DNA of 64,000 nucleotides from Bacteroidota bacterium (GTDB lineage: Bacteria > Bacteroidota > Ignavibacteria > UBA10030 > UBA8401): NCBI GenBank assembly GCA_041658205.1, contig JBBAAO010000001.1, forward strand, positions 2,108,001 through 2,172,000, written 5' to 3'. Within the stretch, counting starts at the first letter, position 1. The number at the start of each line of letters is the position of its first letter. The notes under the pieces were generated by a model, which did no database searches, had not been told where the DNA came from, and saw only the letters and a list, made by a program, of their open reading frames with translations. The position numbers and the translations under genes are program-made. Shown piece by piece: positions 35,025 to 44,900 of the stretch.

Positions 35025-38000
35025 CTATTTGACGTATAGCATTTTTTTCGATTCAACAAATGCTTTTGAAAGCAGTCTGTAAAAATAGACTCCAGACGAG
35101 ACTGATCTGCCGTTTTGATCTGTTCCATCCCATTTCACGGTGTAGCGTCCCGGATCTTGTTCCTCGTAGACAAGAGTCTTTATTTTTTGACCAAGAAGAT
35201 TGTATACCTGAATGATCATCTTTGTTTGATGCATACCATCAGGGATATCATACTGTATCGTTGTCGAACCGTTGAATGGATTCGGATAGTTTTGTGACAA
35301 CCGAAATGTTGTCGGATACGTATTGACCGGTGCTGTTACTTTTTCGACATGTGATTCGATAGATGTATTCGAAATCAATGCAAAGATAACCTGCATAGAA
35401 TCAATCATATCCTGCGAAGTGATCATCGGAAGTCTGAAGAGAGATCCACTCCCCGGTTGAATCTCATTATTCTGCAAATTGTATACAATGACTCGTACTT
35501 CTTTATTTTGAGTAGAGACATACACTTGCATCGGTTCGGCACGTTTCATAATGAGATTCGTTGATGTAATATTTTTTGTCGAATCTTTCAGCGTCAACCG
35601 AAGTTCCATACCGCGGACCGGAACGGTGTTGACCATATTTATTCTTAAACCATATTGGGTTGCTTCAAAAACAGTCGAGGCATTGTCAAAGACTTTCTTC
35701 TTTGATGCAACCACGGGAGAAATAAATTCACTATAGACATTCTCATCAACAAATATTGATGGTAACAGCGTATGTGTGAGTAACGATCTGGAAAGAAGCG
35801 TCTCGCGGATAAAAGCAATATCCGTCGTATCAATATTTCCATCATGATTATAATCTGCTTTTATCGAATCTGATGTTGATAAAGTAATCTTATTGTTGAT
35901 AAAATCGACGAGCGATGTTATATCCGCAATATTTACTTCAATATCCTTATTGATATCGCCATAAACATAGTAGGCATTTGCCGAGAACATTTTTGAAGGA
36001 ACATTGCCGACCGTCGCATTCACGGAATATGTTCCGGCACGTTCACCTAAACGCAAGAATGTTTTTGCGTTTCCGTTCGAATCCGACAATGTAAGTGAAT
36101 CGCGAAGAGTTTGTTTCTTGGCAAATTCCGGTGCCGATGCCATTCGGAAAAATACTGTGTCGTTGGGAACAGGATTATTACCGCGGTCGCGAATTGTCAC
36201 CACAAATGCGGTATCCAATTCTGTTTCTGTCGGATTCACCTGGTGATCTCCAAAGATCTGCATCATGGTAGCAGCAGTACCATTTGTTGCTTGTGCCGTA
36301 AATATTGTTTCAAGAAGTGCTTGTCCAACAATTTTATTGGATGTTTTCTTTCCCTTCTTTCCTTCAATGTCGGCTGCTTCATTCTGTGCCGGGGTCGCGG
36401 TGAATGCCCGCACTGAATATGTCCCAACTTTGCTGCCAAGTGTTAACTGAGATGATGCAAATCCGGAAGAGTCGGAAGGCTGAGAATCTCGGCTAAGAAT
36501 GGCGCTCGTATCTCCAGCCGGCCTTCCGATGACAGCAAAACGAATATTCGTTAACGGAACCGCATTTTCACCAATATCCACAACACGAACGGTAAACGGA
36601 ATATCCAAAGGAGTAAAGATCGGCTTCGTTTGATTTAGTCCAACATTCGGTACCATTGCAACCGCTGCGCCGTGCAATGCGATGGCGGTAAAGATCGTAT
36701 CGGATATTCCGGCACTGCGTACTCTGATTCTGTACGTTCCGACTTTATTGCCAAGGATAAATGTTGCGCGAACCGTGCCATTTACATCGGACGTTGGATC
36801 ACTTATTATTAATCGCTGTCCAGTGGCATTAACGGGAACCGCATCAATGCTAAACTGTACCGTCGAACCAGGAACTCCATTACCGCCGATATCAGAAAGA
36901 TGGAGAACAATTTCATTCTGAAGCTGAGTAATTATCTGCGCTGATTGCCCGTTACCGGAAAGCTGTGTAAACGATACCGCTGCCCCGGGTCTTGCGGATG
37001 CAATAAATGAAACAATCAGATTATCATTCACTCGAGCGTTGACTTTGTACTCTCCGACTTTATTTCCGAGCGTTAATCGGGTTGTTGCAAGTCCGGAAGT
37101 ATCTGTAGTATCGGCAGTATTGCTGATTGATTGTCCGATTGAATTTAGATTCGGAATTGAATCAATGGAAAACATCACCGTTGCCTGAGGAACATTGTTT
37201 CCATTAGCATCACGTACTTGAACAACAAATTCCGAAGTTAATGTTTGGCCGATTACCGCCGATTGGTTGTTCCCTTGTATCGACGCAAGGACAGACGCAG
37301 AGCCGGCTAAAGCATTGCCGACAAAACTCAATGATTGACTTTGTCCGAGTGTTGTAGAATTTGCACCGACAAGATAATTTCCTACTTTTGTTCCAAGTGT
37401 TAATACGGTCGACGCTTGTCCAAGTGAATTGGTGATTCCACCCGTACTGCTGAGTTGTGCTCCATTACTCGGAACCGTTAGAATTCTAAATTCAATTGTA
37501 TCATTCGGTACCGGATTTCCTCCTTGATCCAATACCGTAACAATAAACGGATCATTTAACGGCTTCCCATTCTCTCCCGATTGATTAATACCACCACTTA
37601 TTGCAAGCTGGTCGGGCGCACCGACGGTAGCATTCGCAATAAACGTGACCGTATCCGACACACCCGCAATTTTTGCACTGACAGTGTATTGTCCAATTTT
37701 ACTTCCCAATGTTAAACGTGTTGAAGCATGGCCGCTTATATCCGTACGAGTTGATTGTGCGGTTAATCCATCGCCAAACGAACCGGAAGGAGTATGAACA
37801 ATCGCGAATTGAACGAGTGCGCTGTCCACCGGATTTCCGCCGATATCGGAAACAACTACGGTAAACGCTGTATCCAGTTGAGTCAATATCGGTTTCACTT
37901 GCAACGGAATAGGAATAGAATCGAGTGATTGTGCAGCGCCATGTTTCGCCTTCACCGTCATTCTCACCGTATCAAGGTTTGGCGATGTTGCAATCACTTC

Positions 38001-39077
38001 ATATGTTCCTACTTTGTTTCCCAGCATAAAGAGCGTCGATGCGATGCCCGAAGAATTCGTCACAACATTAATATTGCTCAATGCTGCACCAGCATTTGGT
38101 GCCGGCATTGAATCAATCTCGAACTTGACAGCGACGTTATTTACCGGAGAACCAAAAATATCAGTGATGAGTACTTTGAGTGTATCCAATGTTGTAAGAA
38201 TTACCTGTTCATTTGGAACTGTATTTGCATTGGCAATACTTGCCGGAATTCCTGCGCCACCATTCAGCGGTCCGAGTGCATGCGTGGTATCGGTAGCAGT
38301 CCAAAGTCCCTTCAATGGAACATTCGATTTCGTCAACGTTTTTAATAACGTATCAACAACAGGAATATGTCTCTGCCAGGTTGATCCGTTATCTGCAGAT
38401 CGCCACAGCTGCAGATTGTTAATATCTTGTCCATTTAACTCACTGTCAGCAAATTTAAAGACGACCGTACCAATCGCCGTCGCATCTGTCGGTTGAATCT
38501 CATAATATCGCCGGATGGATTGTTGACCATTTCCAAATTGGACGGAATCAGAAGCGCGGAGCACACTCGTACTTCCGGGAGCGTTGGAAATCCAACTAAT
38601 GGTTTTTCCAATATTCCCGAAGGTAGAAGATGTTGTATCACCTGTTAAATTCACTGTCTTTTTAATAGCACCTTTTAATATTCCCAATTCAAATAACGTG
38701 TCTCCTAACGTAATCATATTTCCCTTTGCAATATTCAGCGTCACCGGCGTCGCGATGGTAAGATTGCCTGAAATCGAAAGATTTCCTCCCGTTGTTGTTT
38801 TCGTACCTGTTCCCATTAATCGGACATGCTTATAATTAGCAGCCGGCAAGGATTGATCTGAACCAATCAATTCAACTGTTCCTTTCATTTCCGATGGAAG
38901 TCCGACCAATTGATTTTTTACTTTTAATACGCCGTTATTAGTTATCGTTCCGGTATTAACTAAATCCTGGGCAGATGAAATGCACGAAACAATTATTATA
39001 AACAACTGAATACATACAATTCGCTTCACTGTAAGTTTTTTGACAGAAGATACTATTGTCCTCAACAGCCGACACAT
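35025..39077 (-). CDS. Large secreted protein: Big/invasin-like repeats, dockerin-like pair, T9SS sorting domain
   Basis: About 1,350 residues. ATG 39077 is proposed because it starts a plausible signal peptide (RIVCIQLFIIIVSCISSAQ); the frame is open to 39245 and the start is uncertain. After an N-terminal beta region there are about seven Ig-like (Big_1-type) repeats of about 100 residues, each with a block such as FTVVVSDIGGNPVDSALVQFAI and ending LTLGSKVGTYSV. Then comes a dockerin-like pair of calcium loops (DINKDIEVNIADI, DYNHDGNIDTTDI), a cohesin-like segment (MELRLTLKD...VRVIVYNLQNNEI) and a C-terminal T9SS domain (NYPNPFNGSTTIQYDIPDG ... SGVYFYRLLSKAF). Likely a surface adhesin or scaffold. 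Confidence 0.82.
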   Translation of the reverse strand: MCRLLRTIVSSVKKLTVKRIVCIQLFIIIVSCISSAQDLVNTGTITNNGVLKVKNQLVGLPSEMKGTVELIGSDQSLPAANYKHVRLMGTGTKTTTGGNLSISGNLTIATPVTLNIAKGNMITLGDTLFELGILKGAIKKTVNLTGDTTSSTFGNIGKTISWISNAPGSTSVLRASDSVQFGNGQQSIRRYYEIQPTDATAIGTVVFKFADSELNGQDINNLQLWRSADNGSTWQRHIPVVDTLLKTLTKSNVPLKGLWTATDTTHALGPLNGGAGIPASIANANTVPNEQVILTTLDTLKVLITDIFGSPVNNVAVKFEIDSMPAPNAGAALSNINVVTNSSGIASTLFMLGNKVGTYEVIATSPNLDTVRMTVKAKHGAAQSLDSIPIPLQVKPILTQLDTAFTVVVSDIGGNPVDSALVQFAIVHTPSGSFGDGLTAQSTRTDISGHASTRLTLGSKIGQYTVSAKIAGVSDTVTFIANATVGAPDQLAISGGINQSGENGKPLNDPFIVTVLDQGGNPVPNDTIEFRILTVPSNGAQLSSTGGITNSLGQASTVLTLGTKVGNYLVGANSTTLGQSQSLSFVGNALAGSASVLASIQGNNQSAVIGQTLTSEFVVQVRDANGNNVPQATVMFSIDSIPNLNSIGQSISNTADTTDTSGLATTRLTLGNKVGEYKVNARVNDNLIVSFIASARPGAAVSFTQLSGNGQSAQIITQLQNEIVLHLSDIGGNGVPGSTVQFSIDAVPVNATGQRLIISDPTSDVNGTVRATFILGNKVGTYRIRVRSAGISDTIFTAIALHGAAVAMVPNVGLNQTKPIFTPLDIPFTVRVVDIGENAVPLTNIRFAVIGRPAGDTSAILSRDSQPSDSSGFASSQLTLGSKVGTYSVRAFTATPAQNEAADIEGKKGKKTSNKIVGQALLETIFTAQATNGTAATMMQIFGDHQVNPTETELDTAFVVTIRDRGNNPVPNDTVFFRMASAPEFAKKQTLRDSLTLSDSNGNAKTFLRLGERAGTYSVNATVGNVPSKMFSANAYYVYGDINKDIEVNIADITSLVDFINNKITLSTSDSIKADYNHDGNIDTTDIAFIRETLLSRSLLTHTLLPSIFVDENVYSEFISPVVASKKKVFDNASTVFEATQYGLRINMVNTVPVRGMELRLTLKDSTKNITSTNLIMKRAEPMQVYVSTQNKEVRVIVYNLQNNEIQPGSGSLFRLPMITSQDMIDSMQVIFALISNTSIESHVEKVTAPVNTYPTTFRLSQNYPNPFNGSTTIQYDIPDGMHQTKMIIQVYNLLGQKIKTLVYEEQDPGRYTVKWDGTDQNGRSVSSGVYFYRLLSKAFVESKKMLYVK

Positions 39078-39245
39078 AGCTATCCGCTGTATTGATAAAT
39101 ATCCAATATTGTTCTCCTTCAACACTTCCCCATTATATTTCATGGACGAAGTATTTGTCGTCGATATTCCATCGCGTGGAGTATTAAAGAGTTTATCTCT
39201 CCAAGAAAGTCCCCGCAATCTATTTTTAGCATTATTTAAAATCAT

Positions 39246-39575
39246 ACGATACCATAATTATTGATCTTAGAAATATTTCTCTTGATCCTTTCGTATCGAG
39301 TTCTCGTCATGCCCTTTATTTTCTTTCTGCTTGTATTACTTGATTTACGCAGAGGGTGAAAAGGGGCACCATAACACCCTCCGCTATAAATCAATTGTTG
39401 TTCGTTATCTGAAGGTCAGTTCATCAACCGACGAATCATCATAAAGAAGCGAGCAACTTCTTATGATTGATGAACACCTCAATTGCATTCCATCGATGAT
39501 TCGACGGAACTTTGTATTAATGTTATGAAAATGAATAACCATATTGTTCGTATTTACATATGTTTGGTTATGATA
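39246..39575. other. Intergenic region with two hairpins
   Basis: No gene seen. On the minus strand it holds GAGGGTG/CACCCTC within 39353-39385 and a stem of TCATAAAGAAG with CTTCTTATGA near 39449-39474. They could form the 3' end of the upstream beta-repeat gene or the leader of the downstream large protein; neither has a clear T tract. Confidence 0.4.
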
Positions 39576-41723
39576 TTATTGTATAGTGATTGTTCCGTTG
39601 TTGGTCACAGCACCGCTGTTGGTTAATGTACCGCTGGTAATTGTCACTGCGCCACCGACAGACACGGTAAGACCTGTTCCTGTATTATTGTTTGTTAAGC
39701 CACCAGATCCAATTGCAAGCGTACCTGATGCTCCCGCACCGACTGTTAATCCAGTTGCTGTAGCATTAATTGTAGTTGACAAAGCTGATGCATTACCACC
39801 ATTGGCAATAGTAACTGGATTATTATTAGCGATCACAACATCATCCGTTGAGGTCGGAATTGATCCCTCATCCCATGTGGAGCTGGTGTGCCAATCAGCT
39901 GTGACACCAGTTGAGGTAAATGTATTGAATCTATCATCCAATGCAACTTCTGTTCCGCTCGCCAATGATGAAGGTGTTAATGCTGCCAATGAAACAAATC
40001 CAAAACCACCGCCAGCAGCTTGACGTGTATATGTTCCTGTGAGTTTTGTTGTGTTATTAATTACAACACCTTGGAATTGTTTCAATTTATTTTCTGTTAC
40101 GCCAGTTGCTTCACCGCTCAAATATGAAAGTTTAAGATCAACTGTGAATCCAGCGCCGGCATAACTTGGCGTATACTTACGATTGATGGTGTTTGTAGCA
40201 GAATACGCTGTTGGGTTCACACCTGGCTCAGACGTAACAGTAAACGACGAGAGCGTACCTACTACCGAAGGTGTCATTGTCATACTAGAATTATTAAATG
40301 TATAGGCCGATGCTGCAAAACCGTGGGTTCTTGTAACAGAACCACTGATTTCGTTTGTTCCGCTAACCGCGCTTGAAGCATTTGCAAAAACAACAGCATT
40401 TGCGCTTTTCGTAACATTGCTCGCAAGTGCAACATTTCCGCTAATATTTAAATTAAATGAACCGCTAATTGATGTTGCACTACTTGCTTGAACATCGAAG
40501 TCATTGTTGATTGTACGTGCAGCACCCAAACTCCATGTTTTTGTATTATTTTTTAATGTTAAATATCCATAATTCACATCTGCAATTGCCTGACCTGCTG
40601 TTCCTTGATCATAGGTTACTGTCGTTCCAGTGGCAAAGTTAAGACCAGTCGTGCTTGCTACAGCACCTCCAAATTCTGCGGCACCTGTAACTGTTAAATC
40701 AATCGTTCCTGCTGTTCCATTAACATCTGTAGCAAAATTTAGAATATTTGCAACATCGGCTGATGCTAAAGACGAACTACCGGACCGAGTAACTACGCCG
40801 GTAAAGTTGATATCGCCACCACCTGCTGTAATTGTTCCACCGCTATGCGCCAGTGTATTGCTGAACGTAATAGCACCAGCTCCACCGGTTATATTACCAC
40901 TGTTTGCCGCCGCATTGGTGAATGTAATTCCACCGGCACCACCACTAATTGTACCTGTATTACCATTTAATGTAGCAATAGTTAACAAACCAGAAGCTCC
41001 GCTATGATTGAGGTTTCCAACTGTTGTTGTAATAGCAGTAATTGATTTCGCACCGGTTCCCGAGAGTGTTAATGTCTTTCCAGAAGATATATTTGCAATT
41101 GTGGCAAAGGAAGGTGAAGCTGATGGTATAGTCAGATCTTGATCGATCGTAACATCACCATCTGAGTGTGTAAAAGTTTCGGCAACATTTGTTCCTGCCG
41201 AAAAGGATTTCGTTGAAGTACCAGAAAGCGTTAGAGCACCTGAATACGCTACACCCAATACAACCTGACTTGTACCAGTTTGACCATACACTACCGTACT
41301 TCCAGATGCTGTAGTTAGTAAACCGCCACCATTAAGCGTTGAAGTACCGTTTATTGTTAATGTTTTATTGCTCACTGCCAATGTGGATGTTGCGGCAATA
41401 GACAAAGCCGTACTCACAGTAACAGCATTTCCCATTGTTGTTGTAGGAGTGCCTCCACTTGTATTGACATTAAGCGTTCCAAATGTAAGAGCTCCACCTG
41501 TTCCAATTGATTGAGCAGCGGCTCCATTTAATGTTGTTGTTCCAGAGATACTTGCCACTCCAGTATTCGTAATATTCCCGGCAATGTTGTATGTACCGGA
41601 ACCTGTAAATGTCCCACCAGTGACGGCAAGATGTTGTGCAAAAGCCGCTGTTGTAAACAGGAAAAGAATTATTGCCACTAATATTCCTCTCCCTGTGTTG
41701 ATATGATTATTTGATGCTTTCAT
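39576..41723 (-). CDS. Secreted beta-repeat protein of low complexity
   Basis: 715 residues from ATG 41723, preferred over the longer frame because AGGGG lies 9 bp upstream and a signal peptide follows (GILVAIILFLFTTAAFAQ). The body is Gly/Thr/Ser/Asn/Ala-rich with short strand repeats (LTISGTST, GNITGGAGAITFSN, NSGNITGGAG), as in filamentous-haemagglutinin-like or beta-helical surface proteins. A segment near the end, WHTSSTWDEGSIPTSTDDVVIAN, is a G8-like or beta-solenoid start motif often seen in FCB-group secreted proteins. It ends with NNGTITIQ, without T9SS tail. Function unknown; a cell-surface or matrix role is inference. Confidence 0.7.
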   Translation of the reverse strand: MKASNNHINTGRGILVAIILFLFTTAAFAQHLAVTGGTFTGSGTYNIAGNITNTGVASISGTTTLNGAAAQSIGTGGALTFGTLNVNTSGGTPTTTMGNAVTVSTALSIAATSTLAVSNKTLTINGTSTLNGGGLLTTASGSTVVYGQTGTSQVVLGVAYSGALTLSGTSTKSFSAGTNVAETFTHSDGDVTIDQDLTIPSASPSFATIANISSGKTLTLSGTGAKSITAITTTVGNLNHSGASGLLTIATLNGNTGTISGGAGGITFTNAAANSGNITGGAGAITFSNTLAHSGGTITAGGGDINFTGVVTRSGSSSLASADVANILNFATDVNGTAGTIDLTVTGAAEFGGAVASTTGLNFATGTTVTYDQGTAGQAIADVNYGYLTLKNNTKTWSLGAARTINNDFDVQASSATSISGSFNLNISGNVALASNVTKSANAVVFANASSAVSGTNEISGSVTRTHGFAASAYTFNNSSMTMTPSVVGTLSSFTVTSEPGVNPTAYSATNTINRKYTPSYAGAGFTVDLKLSYLSGEATGVTENKLKQFQGVVINNTTKLTGTYTRQAAGGGFGFVSLAALTPSSLASGTEVALDDRFNTFTSTGVTADWHTSSTWDEGSIPTSTDDVVIANNNPVTIANGGNASALSTTINATATGLTVGAGASGTLAIGSGGLTNNNTGTGLTVSVGGAVTITSGTLTNSGAVTNNGTITIQ

Positions 41724-41818
41724 GATTGTGCCCCTTGTTATTTGATGTATTGATGAATTATTATTCTTGTTGCTTTTTTTCTGTTCTGTTTTCATAACAG
41801 TAATCCTTCAGTAAAATT

Positions 41819-41843
41819 ATTTGTTCTTGCTCAGGGAACAAAT
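41819..41843 (-). terminator. Probable intrinsic terminator of the giant beta-repeat gene
   Basis: ATTTGTTC and GAACAAAT form an 8-bp stem with a 9-nt loop, followed on the minus strand by AATTTTAC, 84 bp after the stop at 41927. Confidence 0.45.
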
Positions 41844-41926
41844 TGAGTTAATTGAGCTGTTTTTTATTTGGTGGACCACGATTTTTCATAGATTTCTCCC
41901 GTTGTATTTTTTTATTTATGTTCATT

Positions 41927-44900
41927 TTATGGACCTAAATTTATTATCCCATTATTATCACTTGTTCCTGCGACTGTATAAATTCCCGCAATATTCACAA
42001 TACCTATTCCGGTGACACTCATTGTGTTGTTGGCATTAATTGTAAGATTTGCGTTAACAGTTACTGTACTATTCACTGTCTTGATAACTGCAATGGTTGC
42101 TGTTAACACCACATTTTGGTATGTGAATGCCGGAATGGTCTGCGGCGCGTCTCCATTAAAATCAATTGTATTGCCGGTGATGGTATAGGAATTTGACCCT
42201 GGCGTAAACGTGCTTGCAATACCGATCGTACCGCCATTCACAAGCGTTCGCGCGCCGGTTGAACTGCTGGTGAGATTATTAAAGTTAAATGCTGGAATGG
42301 ATTGCGGCGTACTTCCATTAAAATTCACCGTGCTTGATGTAACTGTGTATGTATTTGTTCCTGGTGTGAATGTTCCGGTAATACCGATTGTTCCTGCCGG
42401 TGCGAGCGTTCGTGTACCGGTGGAACTGCTGACAAGATTTCCATAATTCACTGCACTGATTGTTTGCGGTGAGGCGGAATTATATTCCACCGTCATATTC
42501 GTCAGCGTATTGGTTGTAAACCGATATTGAGAAGAATAGTCCGGAACGGCAGCAGTACGAGTGACCAAAATAGTTCCGTTTCCAGTAATTGTTCCGTTGG
42601 CGGCTAATGGATTGATCCGCATTGTAGCAACAGAAGGATTAAATGTAACGCTCGCAGCCACAGTCAGTGTTCCCGTAACATTGAAGTTCTCCGTAGAACT
42701 GAAGCCGCTGGTGTTGTTCATGTTGATGCTATTGAATCCAAGCGTCGCGACAGTTGTTCCACTGATCGAAGTCGCAGCTGGTGTTCCGGGAGTATTGAAA
42801 TTAATGGTGGAGGCTGTCGTAAAGGTAATCGGCGTTGCTGCTGTAGTATTGATGATCCAGTTCCCTGCGAAGTTATGCGTCAGCGAATTGCCCATGTTGA
42901 AAGTCGCCGTACCTTGAAGCGTGAAGTCGCCCGCAACCGTTAATGCGCCGCCAGCAAGTTTTGCGCCCGATGTGGACATCCGAAGTATATCATACGTTGT
43001 TGCTAACACCGTCTGCGCTGCGCCGTTGTAGTTGACGATGTTACCAATTGCTGTTGCCGTTAATGTGGTGATGGTTGTTGTTCCAGCAATATTCAATGTG
43101 CCAGTTGCGGTGTTGATGAATGTACCTGCTCCGGCAAGTGATGTCGTTATAGAAACAGTTGTCGTGTTGGTGAATGTGACACTCGCGGCAACTGTCACTG
43201 TTCCCGTTGCGTTGAAGTTCTCCGTAGAACTAAACCCGCTCGTGTTGTTCATGTTGATGCTGTTGAACCCAAGCGTTGCAACGGTTGTTCCGCTGATCGA
43301 AGTCGCAGCCGGTGTTCCGGGAGTGTTAAAGTTCACCGTGGACGCTGTCGTAAATGTAATCGGCGTCGCTGCAGATGTATTGATAATCCAGTTCCCTGCA
43401 AAGTTATGCGTCAGCGAATTGCCCATGTTGAAGGTCGCCGTTCCCTGCAGCGTGAAATTACCATTCACCGTTATTGCGCCACCAGCAAGTTTTGCTCCCG
43501 ATGTTGAGAGATTCAAAATATCATAGGAGGTGGATTTGACTGTTTGAGCCGCTCCGTTGTAATTGACAATGTTACCGACTGCTGTTGCTGTTAATGTGGT
43601 GATGGTTGTTGTTCCAGCAATGTTCAATGTTCCCGTTGCGCTGTTGACGAACGCTCCTGCTCCGGCAAGCGATGTCGTTATAGAAACAGTTGTCGTGTTG
43701 GTGAATGTGACACTCGCAGCAACTGTCACTGTTCCCGTTGCGTTGAAGTTCTCGGTGGAACTGAACCCGCTCGTGTTGTTCATGTTGATCGTGTTGAATC
43801 CAAGTGTCGCTACGGTTGTTCCGCTGATAGAAGTCGCAGCCGCAGGGGTCGGTGTGTTGAAATTCAATATCGAAGTAGTCGTAAATGTGTATGGTGTAAC
43901 GGCGGATGTGTTGACAATAAAATTACCATAAAGAGCATGCGTTCTCGATGTTCCGCCGGAGAAGACTGCCGCATTCTGAATGGTGACATCGCCGTTGACC
44001 GTCATGTTCCCTGCTGCTGTCTTTGTTCCCGCGTTTGAAATGAGCAGATGATAATAACTGAAGAACGCCGACGATGCAGGGATATTCTGTGCGCCGCCAC
44101 TGTTAAAGTTGATGATCGTTGAAGTAGTCGTATGGCTTCCGGAGGTGAACGTTGCTGATATCGTCAATACTCCTAATACTCCCACTGTATCGGTCGATTC
44201 CCACGTGACCACATTGGTCGTGCGGGCGCCGCTGACCGTTAAATTATTATAATTGATCGCCAGTACGGTCTGGGCTCCTGTTCCATTGTAATTGATCGTA
44301 CTGCCGGTCGTTACGATGCTGCCTGTCGTGAATGTTGCACTGAGCGTGAACACTCCCGCAATATTCACTGCTCCGGCTATCGTTACATTGCTCGTCGTCC
44401 GAGCTCCGCTGATCGTGAGATTATTGTAACTAAACGCTGTAATGGTCTGAGCGCCTGTTCCATTAAAGTCAATCATGTTTCCGGTAGAGATATAACCGCC
44501 GCTTGTAAATGTTGCTGAAGCGGTAAATGTGTTGGCTATGCTAATAGTCCCCGGCGAAAGTGTAACGCTATTCGTTGTATGAGCGCCGCTGATCGTAAGA
44601 TTATAATAGCCAGTCGCCATAACCGACTGCGAACCTGTTCCATTATAATTCACAATATTGCCAACCGCTGTGGCAGTCAATGTGGTGATGGATATTGAAC
44701 CTGCCAGATTCAATGTTCCTGTGGCAGTGTTAATAAACGTACCAGCACCTGCAAGAGATGTCGTGACAGCAACAGTTCTTGTATTGGTAAATGTGACACT
44801 TCCGGCAATCGTCAATGTGCCTGTTGCGTTGAAGTTCTCTGTAGAACTGAAGCCGCTGGTGTTGTTCATGTTGATGCTGTTGAATCCAAGCGTTGCAACA

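Noticed and set aside
39353..39385. Riboswitch in the leader of the dockerin/T9SS protein
   Set aside because: The two hairpins do not match a riboswitch core that I recognise (no c-di-GMP, cobalamin or TPP consensus).
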